Both the position numbers and the translations under genes were made by a program. From Nocardioides sp. CFH 31398 (lineage in GTDB: Bacteria > Actinomycetota > Actinomycetes > Propionibacteriales > Nocardioidaceae), in NCBI RefSeq assembly GCF_022436705.1, contig NZ_JAKUHT010000028.1:1-64000 (forward strand): DNA of 64,000 bases. Reading direction: 5' to 3'. The notes beneath the pieces are model-generated. The model saw only the letters and a list, made by a program, of their open reading frames with translations. It searched no databases and was not told the DNA's origin. Positions 32,472 to 41,388 of this stretch are shown piece by piece (within the stretch, counting starts at the first letter, position 1; the number at the start of each line of letters is the position of its first letter).

Positions 32472-33449
32472 ATGTCGCTCCCCGAGGTCCTGGCCCGCCC
32501 GCTGCGCCTGCCGGTCGTCGCGTCACCCATGTTCATCGCCTCGGGTCCGGCGCTGGTCCAGGCCGAGTGCCAGGCCGGCGTGATCGGTGCGTTCCCGGCG
32601 CTCAACGCACGCCCGGCCGAGGTGCTCGACGAGTGGTTGACCGAGATCGAGGAGGGCAACGCGGCGTACGCCGCGGCGAACCCCGACGCGATCGTCGCCC
32701 CCTTCGCGGTCAACCAGATCGTGCACCGCTCGAACGGCCGCCTCGAGGAGGACATGGCCACGATCGTCGAGCACCGGGTGCCGATCGTCATCACCTCGCT
32801 GGGCGCCCGCACGGAGATCAACGACGCCGTCCACTCCTACGGCGGGATCGTGCTCCACGACGTCATCCACGACCGTTTCGCGCGCAAGGCGATCGAGAAG
32901 GGCGCCGACGGGCTGATCGCCGTCGCGGCCGGGGCCGGCGGCCACGCCGGCGCGCAGTCGCCGTTCGCGCTGCTCGGCGAGATCCGGCAGTGGTTCGACG
33001 GCCCGCTGCTGCTCTCCGGGGCCATCGCGCACGGGCGGTCCGTCCTCGCCGCGCTCGCCGCCGGCGCGGACCTGGCCTACGTCGGCTCCGCCTTCCTGGC
33101 CACGACGGAGGCGAACACCGAGGAGAGCTACAAGCAGATGATCGTCGAGTCCGGGGCCGGCGACATCGTCTACTCCGACCTGTTCACCGGCGTCCACGGC
33201 AACTACCTGCGCGGCAGCATCGAGGCGGCCGGCCTGGACCCCGACGACCTCCCGACCTCGGACCCCTCGGCGATGGACTTCGGCTCCGCCGACGGGTCGG
33301 CGAACTCGGCGAAGGCGTGGCGCGACGTCTGGGGCTCCGGTCAGGGCATCGGCGCCGTGGACGCCGTGGTCACCACCGCGGAGCTCGTCGCCCGCCTCGA
33401 GCGCGAGTACGACGAGGCGCGCTCGCGGCTGACCTCGCTGACGGCCTGA
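32472..33449 (+). CDS. Nitronate monooxygenase / 2-nitropropane dioxygenase-like
   Basis: A 325-residue FMN-dependent TIM-barrel enzyme. Family motifs are visible: VVASPMFIASGPALV at the start, AGAGGHAG for the FMN phosphate, LSGAIAHGRSVLAALAAGADLAYVGSAFLAT at the barrel end. It would oxidise alkyl nitronates or a related substrate; some members are enoyl-ACP reductase-like. ATG 32472 follows a -10-like TACGCT by few bases, so a short leader is likely. It converges with the enoyl-CoA hydratase gene. Confidence 0.92.
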   Translation: MSLPEVLARPLRLPVVASPMFIASGPALVQAECQAGVIGAFPALNARPAEVLDEWLTEIEEGNAAYAAANPDAIVAPFAVNQIVHRSNGRLEEDMATIVEHRVPIVITSLGARTEINDAVHSYGGIVLHDVIHDRFARKAIEKGADGLIAVAAGAGGHAGAQSPFALLGEIRQWFDGPLLLSGAIAHGRSVLAALAAGADLAYVGSAFLATTEANTEESYKQMIVESGAGDIVYSDLFTGVHGNYLRGSIEAAGLDPDDLPTSDPSAMDFGSADGSANSAKAWRDVWGSGQGIGAVDAVVTTAELVARLEREYDEARSRLTSLTA

Positions 33450-33464
33450 CCCCCGGGGCGGCGG

Positions 33465-34253
33465 CTAGTCGCCGAAGCGCGCCCGGCGGCGCTCGCGGAA
33501 CGCCGCGGCCCCCTCGGCGAAGTCCGCGGAGCCCAGCAGCCGCCGCTGCTCGCGGCGCTCGGTCTCGAGCGCGTCGGTGAACGCGGGCAGCCCGCGGGCG
33601 TCGACGGCTCGCTTCGCGGCGGCGTACGCGTGCCGCGGGCCCGCGGCCAGCCGGGCCACCAGCGCCGCCGACTCCTCGGCGAACGTCGCCGCGGGCCAGA
33701 CCCGCGCGAACAGCCCGAGGCGCAGGGCCTCGTCGGCCTCGACGCGGTCGCCGAGGACGGCGTACGCCAGGGCGCGGGGGCGCCCGAGCGCGGCGACGAG
33801 GTACGCCGTCGCCCCGCCGTCCGGCATGAGGCCGATGGCGTCGAAGCCGCCCTTGAGGTACGCCGCGTCGCTCGCCACCACCAGGTCGGCGCCCATCGCG
33901 AACGAGGCGCCGACCCCCGCGGCCGGGCCGTTGACGAGCGCGACGACGAGCTGCGGCACCTCGCGGAACGCGAGGGCGAGCCGGTTGACGCTGTCGAGGG
34001 TGGAGGCGTCGGGCAGGGCCCCGTCGTCCGCGACCCCGAGACCCGCCGCACCCAGGTCCGCCCCGGCGCAGAACGCCCGACCGGCGCCGGTCAGCGTGAC
34101 GACACGGACGTCGTCGCGCTCGCCGGCGGCCTCGACGAGGTCGACGACGCGCAGGACGAGGTCGGTGGTGACCGCGTTGAGGGCGTGGGGCCGGTTCAGG
34201 GTCAGCGCCAGGACGCCGTCGTGGTCCTCGACGAGCAGGTCGGAGTCGCTCAT
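33465..34253 (-). CDS. Enoyl-CoA hydratase/isomerase family protein
   Basis: A 262-residue crotonase-fold protein. Oxyanion-hole motifs AFCAGADLG and NGPAAGVGASFAMGADL are intact, followed by GLMPDGGATAYL. Expected to act on acyl-CoA thioesters in beta-oxidation or a side pathway. A -10 TATAGT (34260-34265, minus strand) ends 7 bp before ATG 34253, so the message is probably leaderless. It is divergent from an acyl-CoA synthetase gene and shares a candidate TetR operator with it. Confidence 0.92.
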   Translation of the reverse strand: MSDSDLLVEDHDGVLALTLNRPHALNAVTTDLVLRVVDLVEAAGERDDVRVVTLTGAGRAFCAGADLGAAGLGVADDGALPDASTLDSVNRLALAFREVPQLVVALVNGPAAGVGASFAMGADLVVASDAAYLKGGFDAIGLMPDGGATAYLVAALGRPRALAYAVLGDRVEADEALRLGLFARVWPAATFAEESAALVARLAAGPRHAYAAAKRAVDARGLPAFTDALETERREQRRLLGSADFAEGAAAFRERRRARFGD

Positions 34254-34259
34254 CCGGGC

Positions 34260-34282
34260 ACTATACGGTCACCGCTGACCGT
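34260..34282. promoter_or_regulatory. 18-bp palindrome, candidate TetR operator, with TATAGT -10
   Basis: ACGGTCA-CCGC-TGACCGT (34265-34282) is a perfect dyad in the 64-bp gap between the enoyl-CoA hydratase and acyl-CoA synthetase genes. It directly abuts the -10 TATAGT of the hydratase gene, so binding would block that promoter. A TetR gene lies 1.6 kb downstream in the same cluster. Confidence 0.65.
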
Positions 34283-34317
34283 TGTAGCGTGCGTCACTCC
34301 CGCCCCCGGAGGTCGTC

Positions 34318-35878
34318 ATGCATCCCGGTACGCACGCCGCCACCCACCCCGACAAGGCCGCGATCGTGCACACCGACAGCGGGGTCGTCCGCACCTACGC
34401 CGACCTGGAGTCACGCTCGACCCGGCTGGCGCGGTACCTGCGCGAGCAGGGTCTCGGCGAGGGGGACGACGTCGCCTTCCTGTCCGGCAACCTGCCGGAG
34501 GTCTTCGAGGTCTACTGGGCCGGGCTGCGGTCCGGGTTCGTGGTCACCGGCGTCAACCACCACCTGACGGCGGGGGACGTCGCCTACATCCTGGACGACT
34601 GCGACGCGCGGGCGCTGCTGGTCTCCCGCTCCTGCCTCGACCTGGCCCAGGAGGCGCTCGGCGGGCTGGAGCACGTCGGCGTCCGGGTGCTGCTCGACCC
34701 GGGGCCCGGGGGCGCGCCCCGACGGCTGGACGTCGTACGAGGAGGTCATGGCGTCGACCTCCGACGCCCCGCTGGGCTCGCAGCCGCGCGGCGTCGACAT
34801 GCTCTACTCGTCGGGCACCACGGGCCGGCCGAAGGGCGTCAAGGCACCGCTGCCCGGCCACGAGATCGACGAGCGCCTCGACCTGTTCACGATGGTCTTC
34901 GCGCCGGCGTACGGCTTCGACACCGACACCGTCTACTACAGCGCGGCCCCGACGTACCACGCGGCGCCGCTGCGGTTCGGCGGCGTCGTCCACGCCGTCG
35001 GCGGCACCCTCGTCATGTCCGACCGGTTCGAGCCCGAGGCCGCGCTGGCCGCGATCGAGACCCACCGGGTCACGCACAGCCAGTGGGTGCCGACGATGTT
35101 CGTGCGCATGCTGAAGCTGCCCGACGCGGTGCGGTCGGCGTACGACGTCTCGAGCGTGTGGGTCGCGGTGCACGCGGCGGCGCCGTGCCCGGTCGAGGTG
35201 AAGCAGCGGATGATGGAGTGGTGGGGCCCGGTGCTCCACGAGTACTACTCCTCGACGGAGGCCAACGGCATCACGATGGTGACGCCGACCGAGTGGCTGG
35301 AGCGCCCGGGGACCGTCGGGCGGGCCAGGCTCGGCACCCTGCGCGTCTGCGGCCGTGACGGCGCCGAGCTGCCGGCGGGGGAGACCGGTGTCGTGTACTT
35401 CGAGCGCGACGTGCGGCCGTTCAGCTACCACAACGACGACGCCAGGACGGCCGCCGCGACCCACCCCGACCACCCCACGTGGACGACGACCGGCGACATC
35501 GGCCACGTCGACGCCGACGGCTACCTCTTCCTCACCGACCGGGCGGCGTTCACGATCATCTCGGGCGGCGTCAACGTCTACCCGCAGGAGATCGAGGACG
35601 CCCTCGCCCTCCACCCGGACGTCCTCGACGTGGCCGTCGTCGGCGTGGCGGACGACGACCTCGGGCAGGTCCCGGTCGCCGTCGTGCAGCCCGCGGACGG
35701 CGTCCGGCCGACACCCGAGCTCGCCCAGCGGATCCTCGCCGACCTCGACGGGCGCCTGGCACGGTTCAAGATCCCCCGCACCCTGCACTTCACCGACGCG
35801 CTGCCGCGCTCCGCGACCGGCAAGCTCGTGAAGAAGGACCTCGCCGCGCGGTTCGCCCGAGGCGTCTCCGGCGGCTGA
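34318..35878 (+). pseudogene. Acyl-CoA synthetase gene broken by a one-base frameshift
   Basis: The two halves of one ANL-family enzyme lie in different frames. ATG 34318 starts the N-terminal half (HPGTHAATHPDKAAIVH to LLDPGPGGAP), and from about 34720 the frame ending at 35878 continues with DGWTSYEEVM, YSSGTTGRPKGVK, YYSSTEANG and SATGKLVKK. Removing one C from the CCCC at 34717-34720 restores a normal 519-residue enzyme. The cause is a sequencing error or a recent mutation. An ATG at 34748 with GAGGAGGT upstream could allow separate translation of the C-terminal half, which contains all catalytic motifs. Confidence 0.88.
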
Positions 35879-35893
35879 GGTGTGGGTCGAGGC

Positions 35894-36532
35894 TCAGCCC
35901 AGCAGCTCGCGGCGGGCGACCTGCTGCCAGGCGGCGACCTGAGGGTCGGTGCCCGGGTCGCGCGGGGCGAAGGAGTAGGTCAGGGCGACGCCGCGCATGC
36001 TGGTCGTGACGACCTCGCGCACCGCCGGGTAGTGGGGGTGCGCCACGAGGTCGGGGCCGAACATCGCGTCGGTGGACCGGCGGATGTCCTGGCCGAGGGC
36101 GTGCTCGAGGGGTCGCAGCGCGTCGGCGAGGGCGCGGTGGTGGCGCGCGGCGAGCCACAGCTCGGTGGCGGCCCAGAAGAAGCCCTGCTGGTAGCCACGC
36201 CACATCTCCCCGATGGCCTCGTCGATCCGCTCGCCGGGGTCGGTCGGCCAGTCGGTGCGCTCGCGCTGCGCGGCCAGGCGGGCCTGGACGAGGTGCTGGA
36301 CGGCCGCCACCAGCAGGGCGTCGCGCTGGGGGTACTGGTGCAGCAGCCGGCCGCGGCTGACCCCGGCCCGCTCCTGGATCCGGAGCGTCGAGGCACCCGC
36401 GTAGCCGTGCTCGATGAGGACCTCCACGGCCGCGTCGAGCACGTGCTGCTGTGTACGGCGGCTGCGCTCGGCGAAGTCCGGACGGTCGCGGCGGGCGATC
36501 CCGCCGTCGGCGTCGGGGTCGGCCGAGGTCAT
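35894..36532 (-). CDS. TetR-family transcriptional regulator
   Basis: A 212-residue TetR-type repressor. The HTH is at about 25-70 (RRTQQHVLDAAVEVLIEHGY and STLRIQERAGVSRGRLLHQYP). The C-terminal ligand domain is of the type found in acyl-CoA and steroid pathway repressors. It converges with the acyl-CoA synthetase gene, 15 bp apart, and probably controls it and the hydratase through the palindrome near 34274. Own promoter region carries a smaller dyad CCGAC-GGGT-GTCGG near 36570. Confidence 0.92.
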   Translation of the reverse strand: MTSADPDADGGIARRDRPDFAERSRRTQQHVLDAAVEVLIEHGYAGASTLRIQERAGVSRGRLLHQYPQRDALLVAAVQHLVQARLAAQRERTDWPTDPGERIDEAIGEMWRGYQQGFFWAATELWLAARHHRALADALRPLEHALGQDIRRSTDAMFGPDLVAHPHYPAVREVVTTSMRGVALTYSFAPRDPGTDPQVAAWQQVARRELLG

Positions 36533-36601
36533 GGACCCACGCTAGGCGCACGCCTCCGCGCCGTCCCGACGGGTGTCGGCGGGTCGTCGTACGGTCCGCG
36601 C

Positions 36602-37015
36602 ATGGCGGCGAGGCGACCGGACCCGGACCCGTCACTCGCCGTGCGGGTGGCGCCGTACGCGCTGGCCCTGCCGGGGGCGTACGAGGAGGACGCGTGGACG
36701 GGACTGCGGTGGCGGGTCCGCGGGCGCACCTTCGCCCACGTCATGGCGCTGCACCACGCGGACGCCGTCGCGCGGCTCGGGGCGGCGCCCGACGCGGTGG
36801 TCACGGTCGTCCGCCTGCGGTGCGTCGGGCCGGAGCGGGCCGCACTGGCGGCGATCGGGCAGCCGTACCTGCCGGCGGACGACGACGAGGTGCTCTCGGT
36901 CGTCCTCGGGCCCGACACCGACTGGGAGGAGGTGGGGGAGCTGGTGACCGAGAGCTGGCGGGTGCTGGCGCCCGCCCGGCTGGTGGCCGAGCTGGACACC
37001 GGACCCGGGCCCTGA
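36602..37015 (+). CDS. MmcQ/YjbR-like (DUF419) protein
   Basis: A 137-residue protein resembling the MmcQ/YjbR family, a double-wing DNA-binding-like fold of unknown role. Recognised from the strand pattern WRVRGRTFAHV, VVTVVRLRC, QPYLPADDDEVLSVVL and the tail ESWRVLAPARLVAEL. ATG 36602 lies 69 bp from the divergent TetR start. Assignment rests on pattern similarity. Confidence 0.7.
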   Translation: MAARRPDPDPSLAVRVAPYALALPGAYEEDAWTGLRWRVRGRTFAHVMALHHADAVARLGAAPDAVVTVVRLRCVGPERAALAAIGQPYLPADDDEVLSVVLGPDTDWEEVGELVTESWRVLAPARLVAELDTGPGP

Positions 37016-37029
37016 CGCGGCCGGATGGC

Positions 37030-37866
37030 TCACACCCCCGCGGGGGACGCGAGGACGTCGAGCAGCTGGAGCCGTTCGTGGCTCGGGGTGCCGGGGATCG
37101 CGGTGTAGACGAGCAGCGAGTGCCCGTCCTCCGGGTCGAGCAGCGTCTGGCAGGTGAGGTCGAGGCGGCCCACCTCGGGGTGGAGGAAGGACTTCGTCCC
37201 GTTCGGCCGGACGCCGATCTCGTGGCGCTCCCACAGCGTCACGAACTCGTCGCTGGCCTCACGCAGGGCGGCAGCCATGGCGTCGGCGCGCGACCCCGGC
37301 CCGCGCTTGGTCACCATCGCGCGGGCCTGCGAGGTGAACAGCCGGGAGAGGTGGTCGTGCTCGTCGGGGTGGTAGATCCGTCGCGTCTCGGGGCGGGTGA
37401 ACCAGCGGAACGGCAGGCTGCGCTCCCAGCCCTCGAAGCGGGTCGAGTCACCGGTGAGGGCCCGCCCGAGACGGTTCTGGCGCAGCGTCTCGCCGAGCTC
37501 GGTCACCACCTCGGCGGGGGTGTCGTCGAGGCGGTCGAGGATGCGGAGCACACCGGGGCTGAGGTGCCGGCCCGCACCCGACCCCGTGGGTGGGGCGTGG
37601 CCGACGAGCCGGAACAGGTGGTCGCGCTCGTCACGGGTGAGGTGGAGGCCCTGCGCCATGGCCGCGACCATCTGCTCGGAGGGCCGGGGCCCACGCTCCT
37701 GCTCCAGCCGGGAGTAGTAGTCGGTGGACATGTGGCACAGCACGGCGACCTCCTCGCGCCGCAGCCCCGTCGTCCGTCGTCGCTGCCCGCGGGGCAGGCC
37801 GACGTCCTCCGGCTGCAGCGACGAGCGACGCCGCCGCAGGAAGTCGGCCAGTCCGGTCCGGTCCAC
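37030..37866 (-). CDS. XRE-type regulator with MmyB-like ligand domain
   Basis: A 278-residue regulator. The N-terminal HTH (about 1-75) contains DFLRRRRSSLQPEDVGLPRG and RTTGLRREEVAVLC then STDYYSRLEQ; the C-terminal MmyB-like domain (about 95-278) includes PFRWFTRPETRRIY. GTG 37866 is chosen because a G-rich ribosome site precedes it and it matches the usual N terminus; ATG 37929 would add 21 residues. It is divergent from an SDR gene, the usual arrangement for this family, so that SDR is the likely target. Confidence 0.9.
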   Translation of the reverse strand: MDRTGLADFLRRRRSSLQPEDVGLPRGQRRRTTGLRREEVAVLCHMSTDYYSRLEQERGPRPSEQMVAAMAQGLHLTRDERDHLFRLVGHAPPTGSGAGRHLSPGVLRILDRLDDTPAEVVTELGETLRQNRLGRALTGDSTRFEGWERSLPFRWFTRPETRRIYHPDEHDHLSRLFTSQARAMVTKRGPGSRADAMAAALREASDEFVTLWERHEIGVRPNGTKSFLHPEVGRLDLTCQTLLDPEDGHSLLVYTAIPGTPSHERLQLLDVLASPAGV

Positions 37867-38038
37867 GCCGTCCCCCCCCGTCTGCTCGGTCGCGGTCGTC
37901 TCCGTTCTACCGTCCCGCGCCCGGCGCATCCACGGACCGCCGATCCCTGGTTCGACCGGCCCTGGATGGCGCCGCCGGGACGCCGCAGGGTGGAGGCACC
38001 GGCCGGCGGACCGCCGGCCCCACCCCAGGGAGCCACCC

Positions 38039-38974
38039 ATGCCTCGCACCCCTCACCTCGACCTCCCCGACCTCACCGGTCGTCTCGCCGTCGTCACCGG
38101 CGGCAGCGACGGGATGGGCGTGCCGCTGGCCGCCCGCCTGGCCGGGGCGGGCGCAGAGGTGGTCCTGCCGGTCCGCAACCGCGCGAAGGGCGAGCGCGCG
38201 CTCGCGGCGATCGCCGACCGCGTGCCCGGGGCGCGGGTCTCGCTGCGTGACCTCGACCTGTCGTCGCTCGACTCGGTGGCCGCGCTCGGCGCGACGCTCC
38301 GCGAGGAGGGACGCCCGGTCCACCTGCTGGTCAACAACGCCGGGGTCATGACGCCGCCCGAGCGGCGGACGACCGCCGACGGCTTCGAGCTGCAGTGGGG
38401 CACCAACCACCTCGGTCACGTCGCCCTCGTCGCCCACCTGCTGCCGCTGCTGGCGGCCGGGCGGGCGAGGGTGACCTCGCAGACGTCCATCGCGGCCAAC
38501 CGCAACACCGTGAGCTGGGACGACCCCGGCTGGGAGCGCTCCTACGACGGGATGCGGGCCTACAGCCACTCCAAGATCGCCGTCGGCCTCTTCGCCCTCG
38601 AGCTGGACCGCCGCAGCCGTGCCGCGGGGTGGGGCATCAGCAGCAACCTCGCCCACCCCGGGGTCGCACCCACCAGTCTGCTCGCCGCCCGGCCCGAGGT
38701 GGGTCGCAGCCGCGACACCGCCGGCGTCCGGGTGATCCGCCTGCTGTCGCGGGTGGGCCTGACCGGCACCGTCGAGTCGGCCGCGCTGCCCGCCGTCCTG
38801 GCCGCGACCGCGCCCGAGGCGGGTGGACGGTTCTACGGTCCCCGCGGACCCGGCCACCTGGGTGGCGGACCCGCGGAGCAGTCGTTGTTCGACAACCTCC
38901 GCAGCCCCGAGGACGGCGCCCGCATGTGGGAGCTGTCCGAGGAGCTGGTCGGTGTGCCGCTCACCGTCGGGTGA
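38039..38974 (+). CDS. Short-chain dehydrogenase/reductase
   Basis: A 311-residue SDR. The cofactor motif is VVTGGSDGMGVPLA, NNAG is in LLVNNAGVMTPP, and the catalytic Tyr/Lys pair is YSHSK; the upstream Ser lies in TSQTSIAANRN. The architecture is that of retinol dehydrogenase/WWOX-like oxidoreductases common in actinobacteria. ATG 38039. It is divergent from the MmyB-type regulator (172-bp gap) and converges with the beta-propeller gene. Confidence 0.92.
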   Translation: MPRTPHLDLPDLTGRLAVVTGGSDGMGVPLAARLAGAGAEVVLPVRNRAKGERALAAIADRVPGARVSLRDLDLSSLDSVAALGATLREEGRPVHLLVNNAGVMTPPERRTTADGFELQWGTNHLGHVALVAHLLPLLAAGRARVTSQTSIAANRNTVSWDDPGWERSYDGMRAYSHSKIAVGLFALELDRRSRAAGWGISSNLAHPGVAPTSLLAARPEVGRSRDTAGVRVIRLLSRVGLTGTVESAALPAVLAATAPEAGGRFYGPRGPGHLGGGPAEQSLFDNLRSPEDGARMWELSEELVGVPLTVG

Positions 38975-39001
38975 CCCGGGGCACCCGACGGCGTGGGGCC
39001 C

Positions 39002-41269
39002 TCAGCGCGGGGTGAGCCCCGACGACGCGCCGAACCTCCTCGACCCGGCGTACGTGGCCCGCGCGCGGGCGTCTCGAGGAGCGACCGGTGTCTCGACGCG
39101 GGCGGTGCCGTCCTCGAGCCGCACCCGGCGCGTCCTGCCGTCGACCGTCACGGCGACGGTGCCCGTGGGTGCGACGCCGGTGTCGGTGTTGCGGACGGTC
39201 ACGACCGCGACGCCGCCACGGTCCGGGCTCGGGGTGCGACGCCACTCGACGGTGGTGGCCGTGCGGGCCGGGCGGACCGTCAGCTCCTCGACGACGCGGG
39301 CGCCGTCGACGTCGCTGTCGGTGTCCGGCACGAAGACGAACGTGAGGCGCTGCTCGCCGGTGCCGAGCCGGGTCCCGTCGAGCTCCGGACGGGCCACGCC
39401 GTCCACCACGGGGGCGGTGGCGACGAGGGTGCCGGCGCGGCGCACCCGGACGGTGCCGCTGACGTCCGTGGCGTCGGCCCCGGCCTCGCTCACGCGGACG
39501 CGCGGGCGCAGGTCACGGCCGTAGCGGACCGCGTCGGGCAGGCCGCGCACGGTCAGCTCGGCCTCGCCCCGGGTCAGCCGGTCGACGCCGAAGATCGTCG
39601 TCGTGCCGGAGACCTCGTTGCCGACCGCGACGAGCGGTGCGCCCGTCGGGGAGTCCGCGGCGCCGATGAACTCGACGCCCTCGGGGCCGAGGTCGCCGGC
39701 CTGGTCGAGCACGGCCTCCGGGTCCTCGGCGTCGCCGACGGAGACGGAGAAGTCGCGGTTGTTGACGTAGGTGACGAACGCGGAGTCCGCCGGGTCCGTG
39801 ACGTCGAAGACCATGAGCCCGCCGATGCGCTCCAGGCCGACGAAGGCGTAGGTGCGCCCGCCGACGCGGCCGACGTCCAGGTTCTCCGGCTCCGGGCCCT
39901 TGTCGTCGGAGCGGGTGTCGAAGGTGGTCGTGTCGTGGGCGGAGTTGAAGAAGTCGGGCACCGCCTCGGCGGTCAGCTGCTCGAACGCGTCGGCGGAGTC
40001 GAAGACCCGCTCGCCGTCGGTGGTCCAGACGGAGAACGAGCGGGAGCCGAAGGAGTACAGCTCGGCGTAGCAGGCGCCGGCCTCGTCGTAGCCGGACGCC
40101 GTGGTGACGTTCAGGCGGCCCAGCTCGGTGTCGCCGAGCAGGCCGGCGGCGGGGGAGTCGGCGCACACGGTGAGGTCCCCGGCCCGCTCGGGCTCGGCGT
40201 AGTCGCCCCACTCGCGGGCGTCGCCCTCGTTGGCGGTGACCAGGTACGTCGTCCCGCCGGCGGTGTAGGACTCGATGCCGTCGGGCATCGGCAGGCCCTG
40301 CACCGGGCGCGGCTCGATCGCGACCTCGCCGTCGCGGTCGGAGGTGTCGAGACCGTGGCCCTCCGCGGAGTGGTCGACCGGCTCGAGCGGGAGCAGGTCG
40401 GTGACCTCGGCGCCGTCGAGGTCGACCACCGCGACGGCGTTGTTCTCCTGCAGCGCGACGTAGGCGGTGGGGCCGTCGGTGGTGACGTACTCGGGCTCGA
40501 GGTTGCGGGAGACCCGGAAGCCCTCGCCGACCTCCGGGCCGAACACGCGGACGCCGGAGGGGAGCGGCCGGGACCCGCCCTGCTCGAACGCGTGGAAGTC
40601 GGCGGTGCGGACGTCGTCCTGGACCGGGGCGGTGAGGCCGGTGGGGAGCTCGACGACGGCGACGGAGCCCTCGGGGTCGACCGAGTAGTCGTCGGCCGGC
40701 TCACCCTCGTTGGCGACGACGGCGCGCTCGCCGTCGTCGGTGATCGTCACCATGTCGGGGAGGGCGCCGACCTGCACGTAGCCGAGCCAGTCGAGGCTCT
40801 CCGCGTCCGCGAACGCGATCCAGCCCGGGTCGGTCTTGACGGGCGCCTCGAGCGCGACGGCCAGCAGCCCGTCCTCGCGGACCGCCACCGAGTTCGCGGT
40901 CACCCCGTCGTCCGGCAGGCCGGGGACGTCGGAGGCGAGCAGCGAGGTCTCCTTCGTCGGGTCCGCCGGGTCCGAGGCGTCGAGGACGTCGAGCGCGCCG
41001 GAGAGCGCGTTGACGACGAACAGGCGCTGCGTGGCGGCGTGGAAGTGGACGATCTCCGCGGCCGACTGGTCGAAGACGCCGGTGCGGTAGGTCCCGAGCG
41101 GCTCGACCGACAGCGCCGCGTCGTCGGCCGAGAGGACGACGGGGTCGGGCACGGCCGACCCCGCGCCCGAGGCGGTCGGCAGACTGGCGAGCAGCGGCGT
41201 GCCGAGGGCGGCGAGGGCGAGCGGGACGGCGTACGACGCGGGGCGTCGGCGGTGGCGGCGCGGAAGCAT
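39002..41269 (-). CDS. Secreted choice-of-anchor I beta-propeller protein
   Basis: A 755-residue exported protein of the choice-of-anchor I family (alkaline-phosphatase-associated beta-propeller). A signal peptide covers about 1-36. Propeller repeats include LFVVNALSGALDVLDASDP, VANEGEPADDYSVDPEG, LVTANEGDAREWGDYAE and a terminal blade TTTIFGVDRL. The last 170 residues form Ig-like domains ending ARATYAGSRRFGASSG. No sorting signal is seen at the C terminus. Such proteins are often induced by phosphate stress; no Pho box was identified here. Confidence 0.88.
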   Translation of the reverse strand: MLPRRHRRRPASYAVPLALAALGTPLLASLPTASGAGSAVPDPVVLSADDAALSVEPLGTYRTGVFDQSAAEIVHFHAATQRLFVVNALSGALDVLDASDPADPTKETSLLASDVPGLPDDGVTANSVAVREDGLLAVALEAPVKTDPGWIAFADAESLDWLGYVQVGALPDMVTITDDGERAVVANEGEPADDYSVDPEGSVAVVELPTGLTAPVQDDVRTADFHAFEQGGSRPLPSGVRVFGPEVGEGFRVSRNLEPEYVTTDGPTAYVALQENNAVAVVDLDGAEVTDLLPLEPVDHSAEGHGLDTSDRDGEVAIEPRPVQGLPMPDGIESYTAGGTTYLVTANEGDAREWGDYAEPERAGDLTVCADSPAAGLLGDTELGRLNVTTASGYDEAGACYAELYSFGSRSFSVWTTDGERVFDSADAFEQLTAEAVPDFFNSAHDTTTFDTRSDDKGPEPENLDVGRVGGRTYAFVGLERIGGLMVFDVTDPADSAFVTYVNNRDFSVSVGDAEDPEAVLDQAGDLGPEGVEFIGAADSPTGAPLVAVGNEVSGTTTIFGVDRLTRGEAELTVRGLPDAVRYGRDLRPRVRVSEAGADATDVSGTVRVRRAGTLVATAPVVDGVARPELDGTRLGTGEQRLTFVFVPDTDSDVDGARVVEELTVRPARTATTVEWRRTPSPDRGGVAVVTVRNTDTGVAPTGTVAVTVDGRTRRVRLEDGTARVETPVAPRDARARATYAGSRRFGASSGLTPR

Positions 41270-41388
41270 GCGCGCACGGTAGGGACGGCGGGGGCCACGC
41301 GCGGTGCGCCGGGGCGAGGAGCAGGTGACGGCGTGGCGAACAGTCGGGGTGCGGGCCCGGCGGCGCGCGTGGTGCGACAGTGACGCCC

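Noticed and set aside
34748..35878. Independent gene for a short acyl-CoA synthetase
   Set aside because: It lacks the N-terminal third of the fold, which lies immediately upstream in another frame; one frameshifted gene explains both pieces.
38993..41383. 796-codon plus-strand frame antisense to the beta-propeller gene
   Set aside because: GC-bias shadow; the minus strand has a signal peptide and family motifs.
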